In this document: positions 52,930-60,529 of the stretch, piece by piece
Position numbering within the stretch: position 1 is the first letter of the stretch
Layout of the letters: every line of letters starts with the position of its first letter
NCBI RefSeq assembly: GCF_002008365.1
Contig: NZ_MRDL01000003.1
Location: 144,895-208,894, forward strand
Source: Rhizobium leguminosarum bv. viciae USDA 2370
GTDB taxonomy: Bacteria; Pseudomonadota; Alphaproteobacteria; Rhizobiales; Rhizobiaceae
Direction: 5' to 3'
Length of the DNA: 64,000 nucleotides
Translations under genes and position numbers: made by a program
The notes under the pieces: generated by a model
The model's database searches: none
What the model was told of the DNA's origin: nothing
What the model saw: only the letters and a program-made list of their open reading frames with translations

Positions 52930-54029
52930 TCCCGTTCCTGGACCTCAAGGCACAATATCAGTCCATCAAGAGCGAAATCGACGCCGCCGTGCTCGGTGTC
53001 CTGGCCTCGGGGCAATACATACTGGGCGAGGAGGTCGGTCGCCTCGAGCAGGAATTTGCAGCCTATTGCAACGTCAAACATGCGATAGCCGTCAACACCG
53101 GGACGAGTGCCCTGCATCTGTCGCTTCTTGCGGCAGGCGTCGGCCCCGGCGATGAAGTCATCACCGTGCCATTTACCTTCGTCGCGACCGTATCGGCGAT
53201 CTGCTACGCAGGTGCACGACCGGTATTCGTTGATGTAGAGCCCGTGACGCTGACGATGGACCCGGCTCAACTCGAGGCAAAAATTACACCCCGAACCAAG
53301 GCCATTATTCCCGTTCATCTCTACGGTCAGATGGCCGATATGGACGCGATCAAAACGATTGCCGACCGCTACCGGATACCGGTCATCGAGGACGCCTGCC
53401 AGGCGCACGGAGCGCTATACAAAGGCGCGCGCGCCGGCAGCATCGGCACATCCGGCTGCTTTAGCTTCTATCCCGGCAAAAATCTCGGCGCCTGCGGCGA
53501 GGGGGGCATCGTCGTCACCAGCAGCGACGATCAGGCCAAGACGATGCGCATGCTGCGCGACTGGGGTCAGGAACAGCGCTATCACCATCTGCTGAAAGGC
53601 TTCAACTACCGCATGGATGCCATTCAAGGTGCGATCCTGCGCATCAAGCTCCGGCATCTCGAAGCCTGGACCGAAGCGCGGCGCGCCCATGGACGCCGCT
53701 ACTCGTTGCTGCTTGGCGGTTCGGCGAATTTAAGGACGCCTGTCGAAATCACCGACCGGCGCCACGTCTATCACGTCTATGCTATCAGAAGCCGCGATCG
53801 TGACCAGCTTCAGCGCGTATTGACCGCGGAGGGCATTCAGTCGGGGCTGCACTATCCAATCCCAGTTCATCTGCAGAAGGCCCATGCCGACCTTGGTTAC
53901 AAGGCCGGCGATTTCCCAATCTCGGAAGCCGCCGCACGGGAGGTTCTCTCGCTGCCGATCTATCCCGAGATGCCGGCGTGGCACGTCGACCAGGTGGCCG
54001 CCGCGCTGGAGAACGCCTATGTCAGCTGA
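52926..54029 (+). CDS. DegT/DnrJ/EryC1/StrS aminotransferase (WbpE-like)
   Basis: A PLP-dependent sugar aminotransferase, 367 aa. MIPFLDLKAQYQSIKSEIDA, GQYILGEEVGRLEQEFAAYC, AVNTGTSALHLSLLAAGVGP and VTVPFTFVATVSAI lead to the catalytic region: PVIEDACQAHGALYKG and FSFYPGKNLGACGEGGIVVT, with Lys of YPGKNLG as the PLP Schiff-base residue. The C-terminal HYPIPVHLQKAHADLGY is typical. It overlaps the oxidoreductase by 4 nt and the following acetyltransferase by 11 nt. Confidence 0.93.
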   Translation: MIPFLDLKAQYQSIKSEIDAAVLGVLASGQYILGEEVGRLEQEFAAYCNVKHAIAVNTGTSALHLSLLAAGVGPGDEVITVPFTFVATVSAICYAGARPVFVDVEPVTLTMDPAQLEAKITPRTKAIIPVHLYGQMADMDAIKTIADRYRIPVIEDACQAHGALYKGARAGSIGTSGCFSFYPGKNLGACGEGGIVVTSSDDQAKTMRMLRDWGQEQRYHHLLKGFNYRMDAIQGAILRIKLRHLEAWTEARRAHGRRYSLLLGGSANLRTPVEITDRRHVYHVYAIRSRDRDQLQRVLTAEGIQSGLHYPIPVHLQKAHADLGYKAGDFPISEAAAREVLSLPIYPEMPAWHVDQVAAALENAYVS

Positions 54030-54738
54030 TCGTGCGGGCGAGGGCCGGATCGTGCAGGCGGTCCACGGCCGTCATGAAAGGCCGGCGGACCCTGCCTACC
54101 AAGCCGGACTGGCTGAAGAACTCAGGCAGTCATACGGGCGCGCTGGCCTGATTGAGCTCTACGGTCGTTTCGCGGCCGGTGACGGTGTCATCGATACTCT
54201 GATGCGAAAAGCCATCTGGCAAGCCATCGCGCGGAGCTGTGGAACAGGATTGCAGGTTGCAGGCGGTGCCGGCTTCAAACATCCCGAGACGTTCGAGATC
54301 GGCAATGGGGTCTTCATCGGGGCCCAGGCCTATATCCAGGGTCGCTTCGACGGCCGATGCAAGATCGGCGACAATGTCTGGATCGGGCCGATGGCCTATT
54401 TCGACGCTCGCGATCTGGTGATCGAGGATTCCGTCGGATGGGGACCTGGCGCCAAGGTGCTTGGCTCGACCCACACGGCACTGCCCTTGGATGTGCCGAT
54501 CATTCGCACGGATCTTGAAATCAAGCCGGTACGCATCTGCGCGGAGGCCGATATCGGAACGAATGCGACCATACTTCCCGGCGTGACCATCGGGAAGGGG
54601 GCGATCGTTGGAGCGGGAGCAGTTGTCGTTTCCGACGTCGAGCCGTTCTCAGTCGCCGCAGGTGTACCTGCGAAATTCATACGTTGGCGTTCGGATAATG
54701 ATCCGATGACGAACATGTTGCGTGAGGGAAGATCATGA
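54019..54738 (+). CDS. Acyltransferase with hexapeptide repeats
   Basis: A beta-helix acyltransferase, 239 aa. ATG 54019 lies inside the 3' end of the aminotransferase gene; longer frames upstream translate out-of-frame aminotransferase. The N-terminal ~85 residues are helical (LAEELRQSYGRAGLIELYGR). The hexapeptide region follows: FEIGNGVFIGAQAYIQGRFD, CKIGDNVWIGPMAYFDARDL and WGPGAKVLGSTHTALPLDVP (with the likely catalytic His), then IGTNATILPGVTIGKGAIVG. It may acetylate the polysaccharide sugar or a second nitrogen. It overlaps the epimerase by 4 nt. Confidence 0.86.
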   Translation: MSADRAGEGRIVQAVHGRHERPADPAYQAGLAEELRQSYGRAGLIELYGRFAAGDGVIDTLMRKAIWQAIARSCGTGLQVAGGAGFKHPETFEIGNGVFIGAQAYIQGRFDGRCKIGDNVWIGPMAYFDARDLVIEDSVGWGPGAKVLGSTHTALPLDVPIIRTDLEIKPVRICAEADIGTNATILPGVTIGKGAIVGAGAVVVSDVEPFSVAAGVPAKFIRWRSDNDPMTNMLREGRS

Positions 54739-55706
54739 GAGACAAACGGGTGCTCATTACCGGTGGTGCCGGTCTGATCGGCTCGCATATTGCCGATCTT
54801 GTCGCTTTGGAAAAACCTCGCGAGATCATCGTCCTCGACAATTTCGTGCGCGGGCGCCGGGACAATCTCAGCTCGGCCATTGCAAGCGCGCCTGTTAAGA
54901 TCATCGACGGAGATATCCGCGACAGAGCGCTTCTGGCAAAAACCTTCGAAGGCGTCGACGTCGTCTTTCATCAGGCCGCCATCCGCATCACGCAATGCGC
55001 CGAAGAGCCACGGCTGGCTTTCGATGTCCTTGCGGAGGGAACGTTCAACGTTCTCGAAACCGCCGTCAAGGCGGGTGTATCGAAGGTAGTTGCTGCCTCT
55101 TCCGCCTCCGTTCTGGGGCTTGCCGAGAATTTTCCAACGACCGAAGAGCATCATCCGTACAATAACCGGACGATCTACGGCGCGGCGAAAACATTCAACG
55201 AGGGGCTGATGCGCAGCTTTGCGGAGATGTACGGTCTGCGCTATGTCGCGCTGCGTTATTTCAACGTCTACGGGCCGCGCATGGACGTTTACGGCGCCTA
55301 TACGGAAGTTCTGATCCGTTGGATGGAACGCCTGGTGGCCGGGATGCCGCCCCTCATCTATGGGGATGGTAGCCAGACTATGGACTTCGTCGATGCACGC
55401 GACATCGCCCGCGCGAACATTCTGGCCGCCAAAAGCGATGTCACGGACGAAGTGTTCAACGTCGCCAGCGGCAAGGAAATAAGCCTGCTGGAACTCGCGA
55501 AGATGCTGAGCGACATTATGGGTTCCTCACTCGAACCGCAACACAAAGAGGCCCGCACAGTCAACGGCGTAACACGTCGCCTTGCCGATATCAGCAAGGC
55601 CGAACGGCTCCTCAGCTTCAAGGCGGAGATCTCTATGGAGCAAGGGCTTCGTGATCTCGTTGCCTGGTGGCAAAAGCAGACCGACGCAGGGGGGCAGGCA
55701 GCATGA
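54735..55706 (+). CDS. NAD-dependent sugar epimerase/dehydratase
   Basis: An extended SDR of the GalE/WbpP-like group, 323 aa. RVLITGGAGLIGSHIADLVA (NAD fold), VLDNFVRGRRDNLSSAIAS, DVVFHQAAIRITQCAEEPRL and ASSASVLGLAENFPTTEEHH precede YGAAKTFNEGLMRSFAEMYG (Tyr-x3-Lys) and LRYFNVYGPRMDVYGAYTEV. The substrate is probably a UDP-sugar of the amino sugar branch. ATGA overlaps link it to the acetyltransferase before and the aminotransferase after. Confidence 0.9.
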   Translation: MRDKRVLITGGAGLIGSHIADLVALEKPREIIVLDNFVRGRRDNLSSAIASAPVKIIDGDIRDRALLAKTFEGVDVVFHQAAIRITQCAEEPRLAFDVLAEGTFNVLETAVKAGVSKVVAASSASVLGLAENFPTTEEHHPYNNRTIYGAAKTFNEGLMRSFAEMYGLRYVALRYFNVYGPRMDVYGAYTEVLIRWMERLVAGMPPLIYGDGSQTMDFVDARDIARANILAAKSDVTDEVFNVASGKEISLLELAKMLSDIMGSSLEPQHKEARTVNGVTRRLADISKAERLLSFKAEISMEQGLRDLVAWWQKQTDAGGQAA

Positions 55707-56920
55707 GCTCATCTCAATCGACAATTCCGGTCGCCAAACCGGTCCTCGGGGAGGAAGAGGCTGAGGCTGCCCGCCGCGTTATTCTGTCGGGATGGGTGAC
55801 GCAGGGGCCGGAAGTCGCGGCTTTCGAGCGTGAATTCTCTGCCTTTGTGGGCGCCGCGCATGCTTGCGCCATGTCCAATTGCACGACCGCGTTGCATCTG
55901 GCCCTGAAGGCGGTCGGTGTATCCGCCGGTGATGAAGTCGTCACGGTCAGCCATTCTTTCATCGCGACCGCAAACGCGGTTCGGTACTGCAATGCGGTGC
56001 CCGTTTTCGTCGATATCGAAAAAGATGGTTACAACATCGAAGCCAGTCTGATCGAAAAGGCAATCACGCCTCGCACCAGGGCAATTCTCTGCGTGCATCA
56101 ACTCGGCATGCCTTGCGATCTCCGCGCCATCGTGGAGATCGGCAAGCGCCATCAGATACCGGTCATCGAGGATGCAGCCTGTGCGACGGGAAGCGAAATC
56201 CTGTGGGACGGGCGTTGGGAAAAGATCGGCAAAGCGCATGGCGACATTGCCTGCTTCTCTTTCCACCCCAGGAAGGTCGTCACGACAGGCGACGGCGGCA
56301 TGTTGACGACGACCAATCCCGAATATGACCGGAAGTTCCGGCTCTGGCGCCAGCATGGCATGAGCGTCACCGATGCCGTTCGTCACGGCTCGAAACAGGT
56401 CATCTTCGAAGACTATGACGAGTTGGGTTACAATTACCGGATGACCGATCTTCAGGCGGCCGTCGGACGTGAGCAGTTGCGGCGGCTGCCGGAGCTGGTT
56501 GCCCAGCGCAGACGTCTTGCCGAGCAATATTGCGAACGTCTGTCGACGATTGCCGGACTTTCTCTGCCGGTCGAGCCGCGCTGGGCTCGCAGCAACTGGC
56601 AGAGCTTCTGCGTGAGATTGCCCGATACGGTCGACCAGCGGGCCGTTATGCAGACCCTGCTCGATCAGGGTATTTCAACCCGGCGTGGTGTGATGAACAT
56701 TCATCTGGAGAAAGCCTATTCCGGTGAGAGCTCCCACCGCGCTGCCACGAGCCTGATGCGAAGCGTATCTGCGCAGCAGCAAACGATAATACTGCCGCTT
56801 TATGTCCAGATGACGGTGTCTGACATCGACCGGGTTGTTGAGGCACTTCGCGCAGCCCTTGCGGACGCAACCCTCGGAGCCGCCAGCGTGCAAAATGCCA
56901 TGGATATCGCTGTCGCCTGA
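55703..56920 (+). CDS. DegT/DnrJ/EryC1/StrS aminotransferase (second copy)
   Basis: Another PLP-dependent sugar aminotransferase, 405 aa, from ATG 55703. PVAKPVLGEEEAEAARRVIL, SGWVTQGPEVAAFEREFSAF, MSNCTTALHLALKAVGVSAG and VIEDAACATGSEI lead to FSFHPRKVVTTGDGGMLTTT. Lys of HPRK is the PLP lysine, and the FHPRK variant (rather than YPGKN) differs from the copy at 52926, so the two probably act on different sugars. Last gene of the six-gene plus-strand operon; the perfect hairpin at 56942 follows. Confidence 0.92.
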   Translation: MSSSQSTIPVAKPVLGEEEAEAARRVILSGWVTQGPEVAAFEREFSAFVGAAHACAMSNCTTALHLALKAVGVSAGDEVVTVSHSFIATANAVRYCNAVPVFVDIEKDGYNIEASLIEKAITPRTRAILCVHQLGMPCDLRAIVEIGKRHQIPVIEDAACATGSEILWDGRWEKIGKAHGDIACFSFHPRKVVTTGDGGMLTTTNPEYDRKFRLWRQHGMSVTDAVRHGSKQVIFEDYDELGYNYRMTDLQAAVGREQLRRLPELVAQRRRLAEQYCERLSTIAGLSLPVEPRWARSNWQSFCVRLPDTVDQRAVMQTLLDQGISTRRGVMNIHLEKAYSGESSHRAATSLMRSVSAQQQTIILPLYVQMTVSDIDRVVEALRAALADATLGAASVQNAMDIAVA

Positions 56921-56941
56921 CCCGCATTTGCCTGACGTAAC

Positions 56942-57001
56942 AATCAGCATGACGAACAATGCGCGCATCTCCGGATGCGCGCATTGTTCGTCATGCTGAT
57001 T
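56942..57001. terminator. Perfect 28-bp hairpin, bidirectional terminator between convergent genes
   Basis: The arm at 56942-56969 and the arm at 56974-57001 are exact reverse complements (28 of 28), with loop TCCG. The core GCGCGCAT of each arm is GC-rich, while the base of the stem begins AATCAGCATGACG. The right arm contains the stop codon and last codons of the Wzx gene on the minus strand (stop at 56991). Symmetry and position between convergent operons suggest termination in both directions. Confidence 0.85.
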
Positions 57002-58499
57002 TGGTGATCCATCCGCGGATAGCTGCTGGCACGGACTCCGGCGGAAGCAGGTCGATCAGCATGCGCAGCGAATAAAGTCCACAGAGAACGACGGCGACGA
57101 AGCCGATCGCCGTTGCCGGCCATAGCGGCAAGATCGAGAACATCAGGAACACCAGTCCCGATGCGGGCAAAAAAAGCAGCGCGTGTCTGCGATTGGCGGC
57201 GGACCAGCGAAACCCGGTCAGTTTGTGCACGATCAGATAGATCAGGATGCTGTGCCAGACATAGAGGCCAAAAAACGCCATGCCGGCTCCTTGCGTACCG
57301 AGCAGCGATACGAAGAGCCAGGCAAGCCCCACGTGCACGACTGCCGCCGCAACCTCCGTCCAGAAGAAAATCGCCTGCGTATGCTTCGCCACGACGATAA
57401 AACCCATCGGCCAGGAAATAATCCGCAGCATCATTCCAAGGCAGATCCAGCGCAGAAGATCGACCGCACCATGAAATTCCGCCGAATAAAACAGGGTCAT
57501 CATCAGCGGCGCGAGTGTCAGCGTGCCCAGCAGGCCGGGGCCAGCAAGCAGCATGCTGATTTCCGCCTGTTCATTGACCAGTCGATTGCATTCGGCATTG
57601 TTGTCGATCGTTGCGGTCAGGCGGGGATAGAAATCCGTTCCCATGGCCTGCAGGATGAAACCGGCGTATAGACCGCCGAGGCCCCAGGCCGCTTGATACA
57701 GTCCGGCCGCCATCACGCCGCCCTCCTTCAGCACGATGAGGCGGATGGCATAGGCTGCGCCGAAAGTCAGGAGCCCGCTTGCCATGAAGACGAAGCCGAG
57801 CCTCAGCAGTGCCGACACTTCCCGACCAAACTGGCGCGCCGACATGGGGGAGGGATTTGGGAAGATCCGCCGGCTGTACCACCAGGTCGGAAGGATTGAG
57901 GCGGCCGCGATCACGACGAGCGATGGTGCGATCGCCTGCAGGCCGAACAGATAGATCAGCGGGATGCTGACAGCCGTGCCGAAAAGCCCGGCAAGCACGC
58001 TGATGCGGGCAAGATCCGCAATGCCGCGCATGCCCTGGATCAATGCGCTCTGCCCCGCAGACACCAGCCGGAAGAAGACAGCGAGCGACAGCAGCACAAT
58101 GCCACCGACGTGCTGATAATCACCGAAGGTGAAACGTGAGACAGGATATGCCAATGCGGCAAGAAAAAGCGCGCCAAGCAGCGCCAGCACTACCGATATG
58201 CGTCTCAGTACGGTCGCCGACTGGGCAATCCTGGCTGCGTCGCCGGTGCCGGCTGCCTCCGCGACTTGGCGCACGCCACTGCCGCCGACGCCCAGACCCG
58301 CGATAGACGCCGCGATATCGACAATCGAGCTATAAAGGCCCATAAGCCCGATGCCTTCCGGCCCGAGCAAGACGGCCATAGCCTTGTTTCTGACAATGCT
58401 GAGTGCGACGTTCACGAGCGAAGCGCCGCCCATCAGCATCGTCGATTTGAGGATCTGGGTGTAGGTCTGGCTGCTGGGTGGGGTCATGCGCAAAGTCAT
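56991..58499 (-). CDS. Polysaccharide flippase (Wzx/MATE-type O-antigen translocase)
   Basis: An integral membrane protein of 502 aa with about 12-14 hydrophobic segments. It probably flips the lipid-linked repeat unit to the periplasm. N-terminal MGGASLVNVALSIVRNKAMA and VLLGPEGIGLMGLYSSIVDI are typical of O-antigen translocases, as are IQGMRGIADLARISVLAGL and AAGLYQAAWGLGGLYAGFIL. Start ATG 58499; an ATG 12 bases inside is also possible. Its 3' end is part of the 28-bp hairpin. It follows the ExoF-like export gene (81-bp gap) on the minus strand. Confidence 0.9.
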   Translation of the reverse strand: MTLRMTPPSSQTYTQILKSTMLMGGASLVNVALSIVRNKAMAVLLGPEGIGLMGLYSSIVDIAASIAGLGVGGSGVRQVAEAAGTGDAARIAQSATVLRRISVVLALLGALFLAALAYPVSRFTFGDYQHVGGIVLLSLAVFFRLVSAGQSALIQGMRGIADLARISVLAGLFGTAVSIPLIYLFGLQAIAPSLVVIAAASILPTWWYSRRIFPNPSPMSARQFGREVSALLRLGFVFMASGLLTFGAAYAIRLIVLKEGGVMAAGLYQAAWGLGGLYAGFILQAMGTDFYPRLTATIDNNAECNRLVNEQAEISMLLAGPGLLGTLTLAPLMMTLFYSAEFHGAVDLLRWICLGMMLRIISWPMGFIVVAKHTQAIFFWTEVAAAVVHVGLAWLFVSLLGTQGAGMAFFGLYVWHSILIYLIVHKLTGFRWSAANRRHALLFLPASGLVFLMFSILPLWPATAIGFVAVVLCGLYSLRMLIDLLPPESVPAAIRGWITKSA

Positions 58500-58579
58500 C
58501 GGATGCCCCTAGCTGTTTATCCTGTGCCGGCGTTCAATCGCCCGCCGCGGGGTCGATTGTGGCACATGCATTTTGCGTA

Positions 58580-59896
58580 TCACCGGCTTACCTGACTGAT
58601 ATTGGCCTCTGTCTGAACAGGCAGCGCGGCGGCGTCTTCAGACGGCGCATCGGCGATGCGGCCCCGGCTTACCCTGATCACGTCGCCCGGTGCTAGCTCG
58701 GTCGTTTCGGAAGCCTGGAATTGATTGACCTGTCCCTTGTCCCGCCGGTTCACGAGGAATGTCAGGGGGAGTTCTTCAACGCGGCTATTCACGTTGGCGC
58801 CGTTCGACAGGTCTTCGAGAAGCAGTTGTTGCGTGGTGTCACGCTTCAATTTGAGCTGATCGAGATTGGCCTTTTCCGCCTGCACTTCGGAAGCGATCTC
58901 GCTCCGGCGAGTATCGGAAAGTCCCTCGAGATTTCGCGTCGTCTCGTTGATCGCTTGACGGCCCCGCATGATGGCCGTCACGAGGTCGAGCCGGTCGGAG
59001 CGATAGGTGGTGAGCAATCGTTCCAGATCCATCTGGCGTGACGTGATCGTGAGGCCCTTCTGGACCAGCGTCTTCACGCTCGTCAGTTGCTCTTCGACCG
59101 ACCGGATATTGTCATCCGAGCCTTTCAGCTTTTCTTCCAGTGTATCGATTTCCGCCGTCAGGAGATTGCGTAATTCGGCGAGAGCCACCGACTGCTTGTC
59201 CAGCGCGTTTGCACGAGCCTGAAAAATGACCCGCTCCTCCTGGTAGAGACTCTCGGCATATTGCCGATCGGCAGTGGGCGGCGGATCAAAGACGATTTCC
59301 TTCGCGCCGGCCATTTCCGTTTGCAGACGCGCGAGCTTTGCCGAGCTGCGCAGCAGCGAATGGTCGATTTCCCGCAAATCCCCGGCAAGTCTGATCGTCT
59401 GCGATTGCTGCAGTGCCGCAGCCCGCAACGGGCCGCCGCTCATCGCCAGGGACTGCAGGACGCTGAGGCCGGACCGAAACTTGTACTCTCCCGGCGCCAC
59501 CACGTCTCCGACGACATAAATGGAGGGATAGTCGAGAATGTCGATGGTCACTGCAGGTGCCTGAGCCAGACCCATCTTCGCCTGAAGGCGCCTGCCGATC
59601 TCGCTGGTGAGCTCCTCATTGTCCAGATTTCCAACCGACAGCGACCCCAGAAAGGGCAGGGAGACTACACCCGCATCAGAGATCGTATAGTCGCCTCCAA
59701 TCCCATCCCATCGTTCAAACTGCCCCTTGGAAGCTATCCATTGGACGATCGTCAGGCGGATTCTTGTTTGCGGAGCCAAGGGGGCGCTATCGGCGAGAGC
59801 TGGCGACACCGCTCCGGCAAGAAGGACGAGTGCACTGATGACAGACGTCGCGCGAAAGAACACACGAGGCGCGCGGTGCGATAGATTCATGTACAT
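58580..59896 (-). CDS. Polysaccharide export protein (ExoF/Wza-like)
   Basis: A periplasmic/outer-membrane exopolysaccharide export protein of 438 aa. It has a signal peptide (SVISALVLLAGAVSPALADS, cut near residue 36); no lipobox Cys is seen, as in rhizobial ExoF. The poly_export domain covers about 45-125 (GDYTISDAGVVSLPFLGSLS), followed by an SLBB-like segment (YPSIYVVGDVVAPGEYKFRS). A long coiled coil spans about 180-380, and a second export-type motif TTELAPGDVIRVSR lies near the C-terminus. ATG at 59896 or 59890. It partners with the Wzc/ExoP-like protein over 22 kb away. Confidence 0.88.
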   Translation of the reverse strand: MYMNLSHRAPRVFFRATSVISALVLLAGAVSPALADSAPLAPQTRIRLTIVQWIASKGQFERWDGIGGDYTISDAGVVSLPFLGSLSVGNLDNEELTSEIGRRLQAKMGLAQAPAVTIDILDYPSIYVVGDVVAPGEYKFRSGLSVLQSLAMSGGPLRAAALQQSQTIRLAGDLREIDHSLLRSSAKLARLQTEMAGAKEIVFDPPPTADRQYAESLYQEERVIFQARANALDKQSVALAELRNLLTAEIDTLEEKLKGSDDNIRSVEEQLTSVKTLVQKGLTITSRQMDLERLLTTYRSDRLDLVTAIMRGRQAINETTRNLEGLSDTRRSEIASEVQAEKANLDQLKLKRDTTQQLLLEDLSNGANVNSRVEELPLTFLVNRRDKGQVNQFQASETTELAPGDVIRVSRGRIADAPSEDAAALPVQTEANISQVSR

Positions 59897-60529
59897 GTCT
59901 CGCCTACAAAACTCCTACAACAAACGCTGGTCCAATGCCTTAAGCGCTGTTCGAACGCCGGACGCTAAGCCCGAAACCAGATCGCTAGTGTGCAGCCTTG
60001 CGAAGCCTTGAGGAAGGTGGAGGTCGTTTACTTTGCCTAATCACAATTGATGAGGTGGGGAGAGTGCTTAAGCCTCAATCGAGCAGAAACACATATCTTC
60101 GGCGCGACACAGGGCGTCGCCTCGGGTGCGCTAGCCTCGAAGAACCGCAATCCCCTGCGGCAGAGCCTTTATGCTCGCATCGCCAAATTTTGCCGGACGA
60201 CGATATTGACCGGCGGCGGCGCCTTTCGTTCGACAACTCGAAGCAGCGCCAGCGGTGCGGCACAGGGCCGTTCTCGTGCCAGATCTTGACGACCGAATAC
60301 GCCGCCATCTCAGCCGCCTATGCGGCTTCAAGCCTTGCACAGCAAGCGGCAAATCTTCGCGCGTCTTATCCATCACGTGGGCGTGCAACAAGGGCGGTTG
60401 CCCAAAGGATGCCGCCTGTAGAGCGAAAGGCGTAGCATATACTCTCTCATTTTTCGACTACAATTCAGGGCCGCGTATCGAGCGGTCCTCATAGATTCGA
60501 TCCTGATAATCTCGCGGGAGGTGCCTGCC
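59897..60529. other. Divergent intergenic region before the giant protein gene
   Basis: A 633-bp gap between the divergent ExoF-like gene and the large modular gene. Overlapping frames (plus 59998-60435, minus 60131-60391) are Arg/Ser-rich and match nothing known. Promoters of both genes should lie here; no clear repeat or element was seen. Confidence 0.35.

Noticed and set aside
59998..60435. 145-codon plus-strand frame before the giant protein gene
   Set aside because: Arg/Ser/Ala-rich, unlike any family I know, and overlaps opposite-strand frames; treated as intergenic.
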